Shown here piece by piece: positions 17,434-25,721 of a stretch of DNA of 64,000 nucleotides. The position numbers were made by a program, and so were the translations under genes. How positions within the stretch are numbered: the stretch's first letter is position 1; the number at the start of each line of letters is the position of its first letter. The stretch is taken from contig CP081303.1 in NCBI GenBank assembly GCA_019720755.1, positions 1,426,001 through 1,490,000 of the forward strand, read 5' to 3'. The notes under the pieces were generated by a model. It had not been told where the DNA came from. It searched no databases and worked only from the letters and a program-made list of their open reading frames with translations. The DNA comes from Prolixibacteraceae bacterium (GTDB lineage: Bacteria; Bacteroidota; Bacteroidia; Bacteroidales; Prolixibacteraceae).

Positions 17434-19092
17434 TTAGAAAGTACGTAAAGGGGTAATATAATCTTGAAGGTCTTCTGCTCCAGCCATGGAGCAACCAATG
17501 GCAATGATATCGGTGATCACTCCATCGATCTTATCTCGTGATCTTTTCTTGTCTGCTTTTACATTCTCATTGATATCTTTATAGACCACCACATTTCGAA
17601 ACATCCAGTGTTTGACTGGATCACTCATCAGGTCGGCTTCTCCTTTGTAGATAATTCGTTCGAGTTCTTTGGTTGGCTCCGACATGTTTTTGATTCCCTG
17701 GTTGTACTCAAAAAGAATGTCTCCTAAACCATTTTGTTTCAATCCTTGGAAGACACCGTGGTATGCTTTGTAAGGGTCATATCCCAATGCTTTACAGTCG
17801 TACCTTTCAAGGATCATGGTGATGTCTTCTACCATACGATCGGTATCCAATACGTCTCCATTGAAAACATATATCCAACCCTCTCTACTCCATTTCAGGT
17901 AATCCACTTTATCTTCACGTTCTTCTACTTTGCGTTCTGGTATCCAGTACCAAGTTTTGAAAACAGGTCGTCCATGGATATTTGGAAAGTATAGAGATAA
18001 GGCATTGATGTCGACATGGGATGCAAGGTCTAATCCACCATAACAAACTTGACCTTCTAAATCTTCCATCGTAGTATCATGGTTATTCTTCTTCACCTTC
18101 TCATCGCTGATCCAAACCTCTGGAGCATTTACCCAGAGATTCAAGTTCTTGGTTTTGAAGTTGACCTCTTCAGAGGTTCTAAGTAGTGCTTCTTTGAATT
18201 GAGATCTAAAGCGATCCATATCCACCGAAACATTCAAGTTTGGATTGGCTTTTACCCATTCGGATTCTTCTTTCCACTTCTCTGGATCATCGATCGTGAA
18301 GATAAAGATGAAAGTGTCATCCGACTCTTTGTTTCCTTCTAGGATATCCACACAGGTATTTCGATATTCAAAACAAGGGAGTGTCTTGTCACGTCCTGCA
18401 GTGGTAATCACAAAGACCAAAGGTTGTAAACGGTTACCCATTGCCGATTCAATATTCTCTCTTACTTCGTTGCTCTTCCATACGTGATACTCATCGATGA
18501 TGGCACAGTGTGGATTGATTCCCTCAATACCATCTGAGTCTCTTCCCAAAGGAGCCATCTTACTCATGGTGCTTTTGAATACGATGGACTTTCTCATTCG
18601 TGATGTTCTGGTCTTCAATGCTGGAGAACGATTAAGCATCTCTTTGGCTTTATCAAAACAGATCAAGGATTGCTTTTCCACCGTAGAAGCACAGTATATC
18701 TCAGCCTCTTTCTCTCCATCAAAGATCAACATATAGTTTGCAATGGCCGCTGCAAACGTGGTCTTTCCATTCTTCTTTGCAATCTCTGTATACGCTTTGG
18801 TGAAACGTCTTTTGCCATTGGCTTTCTTCCAACCAAAAACAATATAGATGATGGCAGCCTGCCATGGTTCACACTCGAAAGGAACATACTTGTTTTTGTC
18901 TGGAGTGTGGTATACTAGTTTCAAAAAATCGAATACCTTTCTTGCGGACTTCTCATCAAAGTACCATCCTTTTTCTGTGGCTTGATCTAGATCATCGATA
19001 TGTCTTTGACATGCCAATCGAATATATTTACATGCCGGGATGGTTTGCTCTATTACCTGCTTGATATATTTTTTTGCTTTGTGACAACTCAT
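17434..19092 (-). CDS. terL: Terminase large subunit
   Basis: A 552-residue phage terminase of the Terminase_1/HK97 type. The ATPase domain has Walker A-like AKKNGKTTFAAAIANYML (about residue 108) and Walker B HCAIIDEYHVW (about 200); the C-terminal nuclease region starts near YGGLDLASHVDINAL (Asp at about 352) with later Asp residues at GYDPYKA and DKIDGV. It drives ATP-dependent DNA packaging and cutting with the small subunit. The start overlaps the small terminase stop by 4 bp. Confidence 0.93.
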   Translation of the reverse strand: MSCHKAKKYIKQVIEQTIPACKYIRLACQRHIDDLDQATEKGWYFDEKSARKVFDFLKLVYHTPDKNKYVPFECEPWQAAIIYIVFGWKKANGKRRFTKAYTEIAKKNGKTTFAAAIANYMLIFDGEKEAEIYCASTVEKQSLICFDKAKEMLNRSPALKTRTSRMRKSIVFKSTMSKMAPLGRDSDGIEGINPHCAIIDEYHVWKSNEVRENIESAMGNRLQPLVFVITTAGRDKTLPCFEYRNTCVDILEGNKESDDTFIFIFTIDDPEKWKEESEWVKANPNLNVSVDMDRFRSQFKEALLRTSEEVNFKTKNLNLWVNAPEVWISDEKVKKNNHDTTMEDLEGQVCYGGLDLASHVDINALSLYFPNIHGRPVFKTWYWIPERKVEEREDKVDYLKWSREGWIYVFNGDVLDTDRMVEDITMILERYDCKALGYDPYKAYHGVFQGLKQNGLGDILFEYNQGIKNMSEPTKELERIIYKGEADLMSDPVKHWMFRNVVVYKDINENVKADKKRSRDKIDGVITDIIAIGCSMAGAEDLQDYITPLRTF

Positions 19093-19598
19093 AACTCTTC
19101 ATCATATTTATTTGACAATGCTTCAAATTCATCTTGTGTCTGTTCTGTCATGACTCCTTTGATCTTGTGTTGGGATGCTGGAGTGATCCCCAATTCATTG
19201 GCCATCTTACGAGCGTTGTCTAGATATTCGCTCGCCATCTTATCCAGAGGATTGCGTATATATTTAAGTAGCGTTCCATTCTTATCATACACCGCCTGTA
19301 GTCTTGGCGTGGGATTGTCTTTGGTTCGTGCAAGCTCTTTCTCTGTAGTAAAGTACTTTCCCATCTCTGTGGCATAAGCCAAAACGATTGCAAGGTTTAC
19401 TTCATTCAAAACACCCAGAAGCTTTAGTTGAGAACAGGTGGTCTCATAGAGTTTCTTTCCTTTGGTGCACAACTCACGTGGAGCTGGAGGCCATTGTATG
19501 ATTTTTTGAAATGCTACATCGGGTCCTTTGTCTCTACATGGTTGCAATGTGCCTTGTAGTTTCTTTATTTCTCTATTTTTAGGTGGTCTTCCTGCCAT
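19089..19598 (-). CDS. terS: Terminase small subunit, P27 family
   Basis: The family's typical start MAGRPPKNREIKKLQGT places initiation at 19598; the longer frame to 19670 is probably untranslated. The 169-residue protein has the P27 features PAPRELCTKGKKLYETTCSQL, LNEVNLAIVLAYA and the C-terminal EYLDNARKMANELGITPASQ. It recognises the packaging site. It is coupled to terL by a 4-bp overlap. Confidence 0.9.
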   Translation of the reverse strand: MAGRPPKNREIKKLQGTLQPCRDKGPDVAFQKIIQWPPAPRELCTKGKKLYETTCSQLKLLGVLNEVNLAIVLAYATEMGKYFTTEKELARTKDNPTPRLQAVYDKNGTLLKYIRNPLDKMASEYLDNARKMANELGITPASQHKIKGVMTEQTQDEFEALSNKYDEEL

Positions 19599-19843
19599 TG
19601 TTGTAAGGTTAAAAAAGTTTTCATTTTGCATGCGACAACAAAAGAGGGGATGTGCGGTCGTGGGGGTCATTCCGTTTAGAGATCTGACTCCCCCCTTATC
19701 ATGTTATATTTCTTCCCAACAGATGGGAGTTATTCGCTTTTTCTCTTCAAATCGTTTCTTTAGGTCTATTTTCATCGAATATTTGAATATTTAAGTAGAA
19801 TAGTCGTGACAATAAATATAGTCTTTATTTGCCTAGAGCTATT
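19599..19843. other. Non-coding gap before terS, candidate packaging (cos) site
   Basis: A 245-bp gene-free stretch inside an otherwise tightly packed operon, between the second recombinase and terS. It contains the G/C-rich tract ggggtcattccgtttagaga-tctgactcccccc region with imperfect inverted GGGGGAGTCA and TGACCCCC (about 19655-19696). HK97-like cos phages keep cos just upstream of terS with an HNH gene nearby, as here. Candidate only. Confidence 0.4.
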
Positions 19844-20797
19844 TTAGGGTATCGAATATGCTATTTCTTGCCTCTTTTTAGCCCTTAGATTGAATGTATC
19901 ACCCAAGGTCTGTATTGCACTATTACTTAAAGCTTTTTCACGCTCTATTGCACTTAAATAAATCATCGTTGTATCGATACTGGAATGTCCTAACATCTCT
20001 TTGACCGCTTGAAGGTCTGCACCATGTCTTATAGCAGTGATCCCTGCAGTATGTCTAAAGCTATGCATCGTGACTCCTGGTCTTTTCAGTTGTGCCGCTT
20101 CCAGTCTCTTCTTGATGATACGAGATAGTGCCATCGTATTGAGACGTTTGTTCTTATGGGTGACAAACAAAGGAGAGCATCCAGTATGATTTCGCTGGAG
20201 TAGATAGTCATTAAGATAATCCATTACGAACTCTGGAACACAACCAATGATACGATCCTTCTCGTCCCGACCTTTTCCCCAGACACGAAGCTTGAAACCA
20301 TCGTATCCCATCTGTACATCTTCGACATCCAATCTACAAACCTCGATAGATCTTAATCCCATAGTGACCATCAAGGAGATGATTGCTAAGTCTCGATAGT
20401 CTATCACTCGATATAGTTTGATGGATCTTAATAGATGACAAACCTCTTTCTCTTGGAGGTACTCCTTACGGAATCCCTTGTATCGCTTAGGTGAATGAAC
20501 TCCTGCTGCAATGTTCTCATAGAATCCTCTTCGTTCCATCCATGCAAAGAGCTGTCTCACACTGGATAGATAGTTATCCAGTGTGGTTGCTGCAAGATTC
20601 AAGGACTTCAAGTAAGACTTATAGGCAATGATGTTGGCTCTGGTAGGAGAACGAACATCGACCTTCGAAGTAACCAACCAACGTGTAAACACACGAAGGG
20701 TCGTTCGATAGTTCTTTCTTGAAGACTCCTTGATGTCTAACTCCTCCAGGAACATCAAGATCAATTGGTTGAACGAAAGAGAACTCTTGATAATCAT
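19844..20797 (-). CDS. Second tyrosine recombinase, XerC/D-like
   Basis: A 317-residue recombinase with an N-terminal SAM-like core-binding domain (residues ~5-95) and a complete catalytic set: Arg in TMGLRSIEV (~150), Lys in WGKGRDEKDR (~178), HSFRH (~246), His in LGHSSIDTT (~270) and Tyr in MIYLS (~279). It is part of the late packaging operon (ATGA overlap with the upstream 69-residue gene), not beside an att site. It may resolve concatemers or dimers, act as a second integrase, or be a remnant of a recombined phage. No degradation seen. Confidence 0.88.
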   Translation of the reverse strand: MIIKSSLSFNQLILMFLEELDIKESSRKNYRTTLRVFTRWLVTSKVDVRSPTRANIIAYKSYLKSLNLAATTLDNYLSSVRQLFAWMERRGFYENIAAGVHSPKRYKGFRKEYLQEKEVCHLLRSIKLYRVIDYRDLAIISLMVTMGLRSIEVCRLDVEDVQMGYDGFKLRVWGKGRDEKDRIIGCVPEFVMDYLNDYLLQRNHTGCSPLFVTHKNKRLNTMALSRIIKKRLEAAQLKRPGVTMHSFRHTAGITAIRHGADLQAVKEMLGHSSIDTTMIYLSAIEREKALSNSAIQTLGDTFNLRAKKRQEIAYSIP

Positions 20798-21003
20798 CGT
20801 TTGATTCTTAAATGGGATGGATAATTCATATTCGTATGTTTCACTCTACCACGATCCATCATGGCTACCTTATGAATGTTAATGTGATCGTAATAGACAT
20901 TCAGCTTCACATATGCGGTGAGTACATCGATCTCACCACCTTTCAAAGCAAACAACGTGTCTCTGATCTTCTCTTCTGCTTGGGATATTGAAAGCTTATT
21001 CAT
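20794..21003 (-). CDS. Small hypothetical phage protein
   Basis: A 69-residue protein with a helical N-terminus (SISQAEEKIRDTLFALKGGEI) and a basic end. It overlaps the HNH gene stop by 8 bp and the recombinase start by 4 bp, so it is translated in that operon. No family recognised. Confidence 0.55.
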   Translation of the reverse strand: MNKLSISQAEEKIRDTLFALKGGEIDVLTAYVKLNVYYDHINIHKVAMMDRGRVKHTNMNYPSHLRIKR

Positions 21004-21331
21004 GACGTTTCTTTTTGTGTTGTTGAATCATTCGTTTGTCCGATGCGCCTTTGATTCGGTTGCATCTCATACAGAGAGGCTGGAAGTTCCTCTCATCATA
21101 AGGATCGTCACATATCTCCATGGGGATAATATGGTCGGTGGTCGTTGCTGGAGCAAGTACATGGTTCATCTTACAATGAACGCAAAACTGATTCTCTTCT
21201 CTGGATAGAAACTCTTTGGAGACCTTTCTCCATCGATAGGTATGATAGAAAGGATTACTCCTTTCTCGTACCTGTTCTTTTTCTCTTGCCTTTGAGAAGA
21301 GTCTGATGTTTTTCTTTCTCATAACTAACAA
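20996..21331 (-). CDS. HNH endonuclease
   Basis: A 111-residue protein with the HNH pattern: zinc pair CVHC, TDHIIPMEI (catalytic His), ERNFQPLCMRCNRIKG (Asn and second CxxC), and a basic N-terminus (FHYTYRWRKVSKEFLSREEN). Phage HNH proteins next to terminase genes assist cos cleavage in HK97-like phages. Here one small gene and a recombinase lie between it and terS. It starts within the end of the previous gene (7-bp overlap). Confidence 0.88.
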   Translation of the reverse strand: MLVMRKKNIRLFSKAREKEQVRERSNPFYHTYRWRKVSKEFLSREENQFCVHCKMNHVLAPATTTDHIIPMEICDDPYDERNFQPLCMRCNRIKGASDKRMIQQHKKKRHE

Positions 21332-21621
21332 GCATTATATTGTTTCACAAATTCATCTAGTGTCACCTCTTCTCCTGAAGCATCACGCATTGATAACTCT
21401 GTACCTACAGGAAAGATGAATCCATTGCCAATAAGAAATTTATATGAATCACTATCTCGATTGTTAAATGCCAGTATCTCACCTGTTGGAAATATCATTG
21501 GGCTACTCGCTGCATTTAATAGACAGATCAATTGAAGGGTATCTTGAGCCGTCAATCTAAGTTTACAACATAGGTTCGTCACCTTGGATCTAGTCTTGAA
21601 TTTTAGCTTTAAATTTTTCAT
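21325..21621 (-). CDS. Hypothetical phage protein
   Basis: A 98-residue basic N-terminus (MKNLKLKFKTRSKV) followed by a mixed hydrophobic region with Ser/Pro (NAASSPMIFPTGEIL). No motif recognised. It lies between the large unknown protein and the HNH gene in the middle operon. Confidence 0.5.
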   Translation of the reverse strand: MKNLKLKFKTRSKVTNLCCKLRLTAQDTLQLICLLNAASSPMIFPTGEILAFNNRDSDSYKFLIGNGFIFPVGTELSMRDASGEEVTLDEFVKQYNAC

Positions 21622-21653
21622 GATATCTTATTTAGGGTAGTTAACAATTCTAA

Positions 21654-22508
21654 TTATACGGACTTCAATTTATTGAACTCTATTTGTCCAGCTCTTCTGT
21701 CTACCTCTGTAATTATGGTATTGTACATTCGTTCTACCTCTTTCTTATTTGCTCCTGCTTTAACCACTTTGGGCAGAAAGAATAAATCATCAAAAGTTAT
21801 AATACTACCATCTACTATTGTCGTACATGGAGAATAAGCATCATGTCTAATATTTTGAAGAGTGAACATGAGCTCGTCCGTGTGAATATTATCAAGGTTG
21901 TTTATATCGAAACTGATGTTAAGGTGTTTATTATCTTTAACTTCGATAGGTTCTTTATCTAATCGGTTACATATTTCTTCAAAAGCATCGAAGACTATAT
22001 TGAGTTGAACTGGTACCTCTCTGCAAATTGGAATACCTTCATCAAATTCAGCTTCAGTAGGTTTGTTATTTATCGCGTGATAAATAAAGTCGAATTCTTC
22101 TTCCACATAATCTAGTAGGTCTTTTAGATATTTTATGTACTCGTCATCTTCCTCATATCCATCTTCCAGACCCTCTTCTATCAATTCATTTAATAGTGCT
22201 TCTGTCTTTTCTGGTGAATAGTTCACGAAACTTGTTGCACCGTTACGGACTGTCAATTTCTCTTGCCAATATATATCAGATACTCTACCTTCTGGAATAG
22301 GGATAAACTCTCGACAAAACACCCAGTTCCCGAAATCACCTGTAACAGTCATAACTCCTGATGTATTGATAAATCGAATAGCTTCCATTTTGTTATTGCC
22401 GATTCTCAATTCATGGATAGAAACCTTTCCAATCAATCCATGACAGTCCATTGTTTGAATATTAAGATTATGGTTTGAAAAATCATATTTTGTTCTTCTT
22501 CCTTTCAT
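21654..22508 (-). CDS. Hypothetical acidic phage protein
   Basis: A 284-residue soluble protein with beta-rich N-terminal half (FINTSGVMTVTGDFGNWVFC, FIPIPEGRVSDIYWQEKL) and a very acidic middle (residues ~115-145, EEGLEDGYEEDDEYIKYL). Similar unnamed proteins occur in phage replication modules, but I cannot name a family. It sits 12 bp after the 166-residue gene in the early operon. No signal peptide or membrane segment. Confidence 0.55.
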   Translation of the reverse strand: MKGRRTKYDFSNHNLNIQTMDCHGLIGKVSIHELRIGNNKMEAIRFINTSGVMTVTGDFGNWVFCREFIPIPEGRVSDIYWQEKLTVRNGATSFVNYSPEKTEALLNELIEEGLEDGYEEDDEYIKYLKDLLDYVEEEFDFIYHAINNKPTEAEFDEGIPICREVPVQLNIVFDAFEEICNRLDKEPIEVKDNKHLNISFDINNLDNIHTDELMFTLQNIRHDAYSPCTTIVDGSIITFDDLFFLPKVVKAGANKKEVERMYNTIITEVDRRAGQIEFNKLKSV

Positions 22509-22520
22509 CTTGTTTTATTT

Positions 22521-23021
22521 TTAAATCAGTTGACTTAATTTGGGATTAGACTCTCTCTTATAATCGGAGATATATTTGCAAAGGATACGTTCTACCTTTC
22601 TTTTTTTTGCTTCGGCACCAAAGCTTATTCCAAGATCCTCCAGTACTTCAAAATGATCTATAAAGTTGACTTGTATCTCTTGTGTCGAATCAATAAGATC
22701 CACAGAAAAACTACAGGATAGAAGTCCTTTAAAGAAGATATTGACATTGAAATAGGTGTTGTTATTGTGGGTTTGACATAGGCATGCAAAATGGTAGCCT
22801 ATTGCGTCAAATGTCCAGTGATTTGCTAATCGACTGTATGTTCTGGAAGAGAAGGTCTCTTTAGGTGCTTCTTGCAGGTGCAATCTTTGTAGAAGCTTTT
22901 CCCAATTAGACTGTTCTGGCATCTTATCCTTGACTGATATCTCTATTGTTTTGGTTGGACGTTCCTCTTCTGCTTTGGAAAGGATCTGCGATATAATGAT
23001 ATTTTGATATGTATGTTTCAT
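22521..23021 (-). CDS. Hypothetical phage protein following the DnaC-like gene
   Basis: A 166-residue protein with a beta-containing middle (FDAIGYHFACLCQTHNNNTY, NVNIFFKGLLSCSFSVDLID) and a basic C-terminus (AEAKKRKVERILCKYI). It lies 6 bp downstream of the helicase-loader gene, so a replication-module accessory is plausible. Family not recognised. Confidence 0.5.
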   Translation of the reverse strand: MKHTYQNIIISQILSKAEEERPTKTIEISVKDKMPEQSNWEKLLQRLHLQEAPKETFSSRTYSRLANHWTFDAIGYHFACLCQTHNNNTYFNVNIFFKGLLSCSFSVDLIDSTQEIQVNFIDHFEVLEDLGISFGAEAKKRKVERILCKYISDYKRESNPKLSQLI

Positions 23022-23027
23022 AACTTG

Positions 23028-23696
23028 CTATTTTCTGCGTGATTCTCCATTCAATACAATCTGTGAAGTCATTTCACGTAAGCGATCTCTTACACGGTTT
23101 CCATATCTCGCTTCAATCTCTGTGGGTGTAAGGTTGGTAGTGATGAAGGTGAACCTTCTGGTTGCATATCTCGAACTAATGACATCGAATATTGGTCGAA
23201 CAGTACTTCCAAAAACTTTATACTCTACATCCTCAATTCCAATGTCATCAATGGCGATATAGCCTTCAAGTAATCGTTTCTTTGCTGCTTCATCATTGCT
23301 TTTCATGATGGATGCAATCTCCAGAGCATTGAATATTCGAAGGTTGATCCTCTTGAGTTTAAAGATCTCAGCTACAATCTCCAGAAGCATGGTCTTTCCT
23401 GTTCCTACTGGACCACGAATAAAGAGTCCTTTGTGCAAACCATCTCCGAATCGTTCGTCTCCCAACAAGTAATAAGTCAATTTATTGAGAGCCTTTCGAT
23501 TCTGGTCATCGATGATATATTCTGGAGTGTTTCTCTGTTGTGCTACCAATTGGGCAATATTCCAAATGACAGCTCCCATCTCTTTGCTTGTAAGGTCGAA
23601 ACGAAAATTAGAGAGCCTCTTCTTCTGTATGGTTTGCTGTTGCGTTGACAATTGGTTGATTCGCTGAAACAGCTGATCTATTGTTTTCATAACCAC
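23028..23696 (-). CDS. DnaC/IstB-like helicase-loader ATPase
   Basis: A 222-residue AAA+ protein with Walker A GPVGTGKTMLLEI (about residue 95), Walker B-like YIAIDDIGIEDVEYK (about 150), sensor I FTFITTNLTPTEIE (about 182) and arginine finger-like GNRVRDRLREM. This is the DnaC/phage loader pattern. It would deliver the host replicative helicase. The start could be the second Met (23690). It overlaps the upstream primosomal gene by about 89 bp. Confidence 0.85.
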   Translation of the reverse strand: MVMKTIDQLFQRINQLSTQQQTIQKKRLSNFRFDLTSKEMGAVIWNIAQLVAQQRNTPEYIIDDQNRKALNKLTYYLLGDERFGDGLHKGLFIRGPVGTGKTMLLEIVAEIFKLKRINLRIFNALEIASIMKSNDEAAKKRLLEGYIAIDDIGIEDVEYKVFGSTVRPIFDVISSRYATRRFTFITTNLTPTEIEARYGNRVRDRLREMTSQIVLNGESRRK

Positions 23697-24468
23697 CGTT
23701 TTTCAATGGGTAAAAGTCCTTCCATTCATTCTCAATCGTTTGATTAAGAATCTTCTTTGCTAACTGCAGGTCGTTGTTGCTCAACTGTAATAGCCTGTTC
23801 TCTCTTGCTTTAATCCCTTGAGGTGTTTTGATCGGTGATCCTAACAACAAGCGATGTTCTAAAAAACGATTCATAAGAGCTGCCCATTCTCCTTCGAGCG
23901 ATGTTTCTACTTTCTTTTTTGGCGCAACTTTTTTCTTTGTTTTCGTTTTAGCAGAAGAAATTTTAGTACCAGAAGAGGATTTTTCAAAAGAGCCAGCCTT
24001 TTTTGTCTCTTTATTCTTGTCTATATCTTTATCTTCTTCTTTATCTATATCTAACTTAAGTGCCACCACTTTTGCGACCTCTTTTGTCCCCTCTTTTGGG
24101 TTGCTCTTTGTTGCATGTTTTGTTACTTCTTTTGCGATCGTCTTTGCCACTTGATTTGTAACCTCCTTTGTACTCTCTTCGATAGTAAGATTGTTCTTTA
24201 AGATGGTATAGGTTACATTTCCATTCGTTTTAGAGGTTGTAAAAGATATTAAACCTGCATTTGCGAGCTCTTTCTTTGCCTCTAAGAGCTTTTTACGATG
24301 AACAGTAAGATCCGCTTGTGTCTTTGCATTATTGCGCTTAAACGAGGATTTCCACGAAAGAGCATTGTTGACCTTTAGAAGATAGAAATAGAGAGCCACC
24401 GCAGTGGTACTAAATCCCACCTCCTCATGGAGAATCCAAAAGCGATTAATTAACTCTATATAACTCAT
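23608..24468 (-). CDS. Phage replication initiator-like (winged-helix primosomal) protein
   Basis: A 286-residue protein. Residues 1-95 form a winged-helix-like region (INRFWILHEEVGFSTTAVAL, VHRKKLLEAKKELANAGLI) typical of phage replication organisers. A long Lys/Thr/Glu low-complexity linker follows (about 110-185), then a C-terminal region with QGIKARENRLLQLSNNDLQL and IENEWKDFYPLKNGGYEN, which matches the end of DnaT/DnaD-like proteins that contact the helicase loader. It is directly upstream of the loader gene. Confidence 0.7.
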   Translation of the reverse strand: MSYIELINRFWILHEEVGFSTTAVALYFYLLKVNNALSWKSSFKRNNAKTQADLTVHRKKLLEAKKELANAGLISFTTSKTNGNVTYTILKNNLTIEESTKEVTNQVAKTIAKEVTKHATKSNPKEGTKEVAKVVALKLDIDKEEDKDIDKNKETKKAGSFEKSSSGTKISSAKTKTKKKVAPKKKVETSLEGEWAALMNRFLEHRLLLGSPIKTPQGIKARENRLLQLSNNDLQLAKKILNQTIENEWKDFYPLKNGGYENNRSAVSANQPIVNATANHTEEEAL

Positions 24469-24833
24469 AATCGGAGGTATTGAATGAATTCATCTTTGCT
24501 TATGATGTACCTTCGACCATCTTTATACATGGGAAGTGGATTATAAAAGTCATCACGTTTCCTTTGTACGGTAGATGCAGACCAACCCATAATCGCACAT
24601 ATTGCTCTAGTGTCCAGTATTTGAGTCGGGTAGCGGAGTATGTGAGCTTTGATATTGTCCACTTTGGTCTCATGTCGTAAACTCACCTTTACCTCTTCTA
24701 TAATTCTAGGTGTGATCTCTTTGATTACTTCAGGGATTGCTTCCATGAGTACTTCGAAAATGATTTCACGAAATGCCATTCTTTGTTCTGAGGAAAGGTC
24801 TGCAGGGATTGTTTCTAAGATATTTTGTTTCAT
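24465..24833 (-). CDS. Helix-turn-helix (HTH_17-type) DNA-binding protein
   Basis: A 122-residue protein with an acidic helical N-terminus and a C-terminal DNA-binding domain: DTRAICAIMGWSASTVQRKR followed by GRRYIISKDEFIQYL, the excisionase/MerR-like HTH_17 layout common in Bacteroidetes mobile elements. It may be an early regulator or directionality factor. It overlaps the replication gene by 4 bp. Confidence 0.7.
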   Translation of the reverse strand: MKQNILETIPADLSSEQRMAFREIIFEVLMEAIPEVIKEITPRIIEEVKVSLRHETKVDNIKAHILRYPTQILDTRAICAIMGWSASTVQRKRDDFYNPLPMYKDGRRYIISKDEFIQYLRL

Positions 24834-24865
24834 AACATCCTGTATTAATGTGTGAAATAATCGTT

Positions 24866-25114
24866 TTAGACCTCTGAAGGCAAGGAGTTAAGCATACGCT
24901 TGGCTCTTGCTCTTCTTAGAATATTTCTCTGGGCAACTACCAGTGCAGCTTCCAGTACTTTATCATTACAGAATGATACGAATCGATTAGATGTACAAAA
25001 GGTTCTTTGTACTGTGGATAGGGATACATTTGCCATTTCGGCAATCTCTGAGTAATCACCTCTGCGTAGATTACTCTTAATTCTTACGAGTTGGGATTTC
25101 ATATGCGTTAACAT
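24866..25114 (-). CDS. Small HTH protein, early operon leader
   Basis: An 82-residue basic protein; start at MLTHMKSQ (25114) or the second Met (25102). DYSEIAEMANVSLSTVQRTF is a clear helix-turn-helix. The following LEAALVVAQRNILRRARAKR is helical. It is the first gene of the leftward early operon, after the 25115-25323 leader region, and likely regulates it. Confidence 0.65.
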   Translation of the reverse strand: MLTHMKSQLVRIKSNLRRGDYSEIAEMANVSLSTVQRTFCTSNRFVSFCNDKVLEAALVVAQRNILRRARAKRMLNSLPSEV

Positions 25115-25189
25115 ATTTTACTACAAACTAATATTGTAGCTATTGATAGAGCCACTTTTTTTTATTTTATTTGTAGTTATTAGAAAATA

Positions 25190-25317
25190 GTAACCTCCGA
25201 TCTATTGGCGGTTACGTTAATTAAAAAAGGGCAGAAAGTTTTTATTAAGTTTTTGCTTTCTTTTAATGATCTATTAAAAGGAGAGTATTATCTGATTGGC
25301 GTTTGATCGATACTCTT
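25190..25317. promoter_or_regulatory. Cluster of three dyads between the Cro-like gene and the early operon
   Basis: Three inverted repeats are visible: gtaacctcc/ggcggttac (25190-25215), cttttaat/attaaaag perfect 8-bp arms (25260-25280), and gagtat/atactc (25283-25317). The last is just downstream of the Cro-like stop on the minus strand and may be a terminator or antitermination site; the others may be operators. Assignment is tentative. Confidence 0.4.
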
Positions 25318-25323
25318 CTTTTT

Positions 25324-25614
25324 TTATTTCAACCCTAGGACTTCTCGCATTCGAGAATTTCTTGTTTTTACAACTTCTTCAATTTCATTAGAACACCTTG
25401 CTTTGATTAACTTTTTTTGTTCGCTTATTTGATTCTCAACATTATTTAGCTTTTCAATGTCAATCATCAACTCCATTTTTTTATCAAATACTCTTTGACC
25501 TGTAAGTATCAACCATATATATTGGCATGATACACCATACTTTTCAGATAATAATACTCGAGCACCTCTTGGAACTTTGGGAGCATTACAATATGATTCT
25601 CGTTTTTCATTCAT
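25324..25614 (-). CDS. Cro-like small DNA-binding protein
   Basis: Translation most likely begins at ATG 25614 (MNEKRESYCNAPKVPRGARV), giving 96 residues; the upstream TTG start would run into operator-like dyads. RVLLSEKYGVSCQYIWLILTG looks like a helix-turn-helix; the C-terminus is coiled and basic. It diverges from the S24 repressor, the Cro position. Function is inferred from position. Confidence 0.6.
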   Translation of the reverse strand: MNEKRESYCNAPKVPRGARVLLSEKYGVSCQYIWLILTGQRVFDKKMELMIDIEKLNNVENQISEQKKLIKARCSNEIEEVVKTRNSRMREVLGLK

Positions 25615-25644
25615 TTTTTGTTTATATTTGTTATTGTAATTATT

Positions 25645-25703
25645 AAACAAGAATACTGTTTTGTTTATTTAAGTATATATCAAAAGTAAACAAAAGACTG
25701 TTT
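25645..25703. promoter_or_regulatory. Divergent operator/promoter region with two AAACA-TGTTT dyads
   Basis: Two similar dyads lie between the Cro-like and repressor genes: AAACA-N7-TGTTT at 25645-25661 and AAACA-N6-TGTTT at 25688-25703. Aligned, both contain AAACAA and ACTGTTTT. Spacing of about 43 bp (roughly four helical turns) suits cooperative repressor binding over face-to-face promoters. Confidence 0.55.
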
Positions 25704-25721
25704 TTTAGCAAAAAAAAATCA

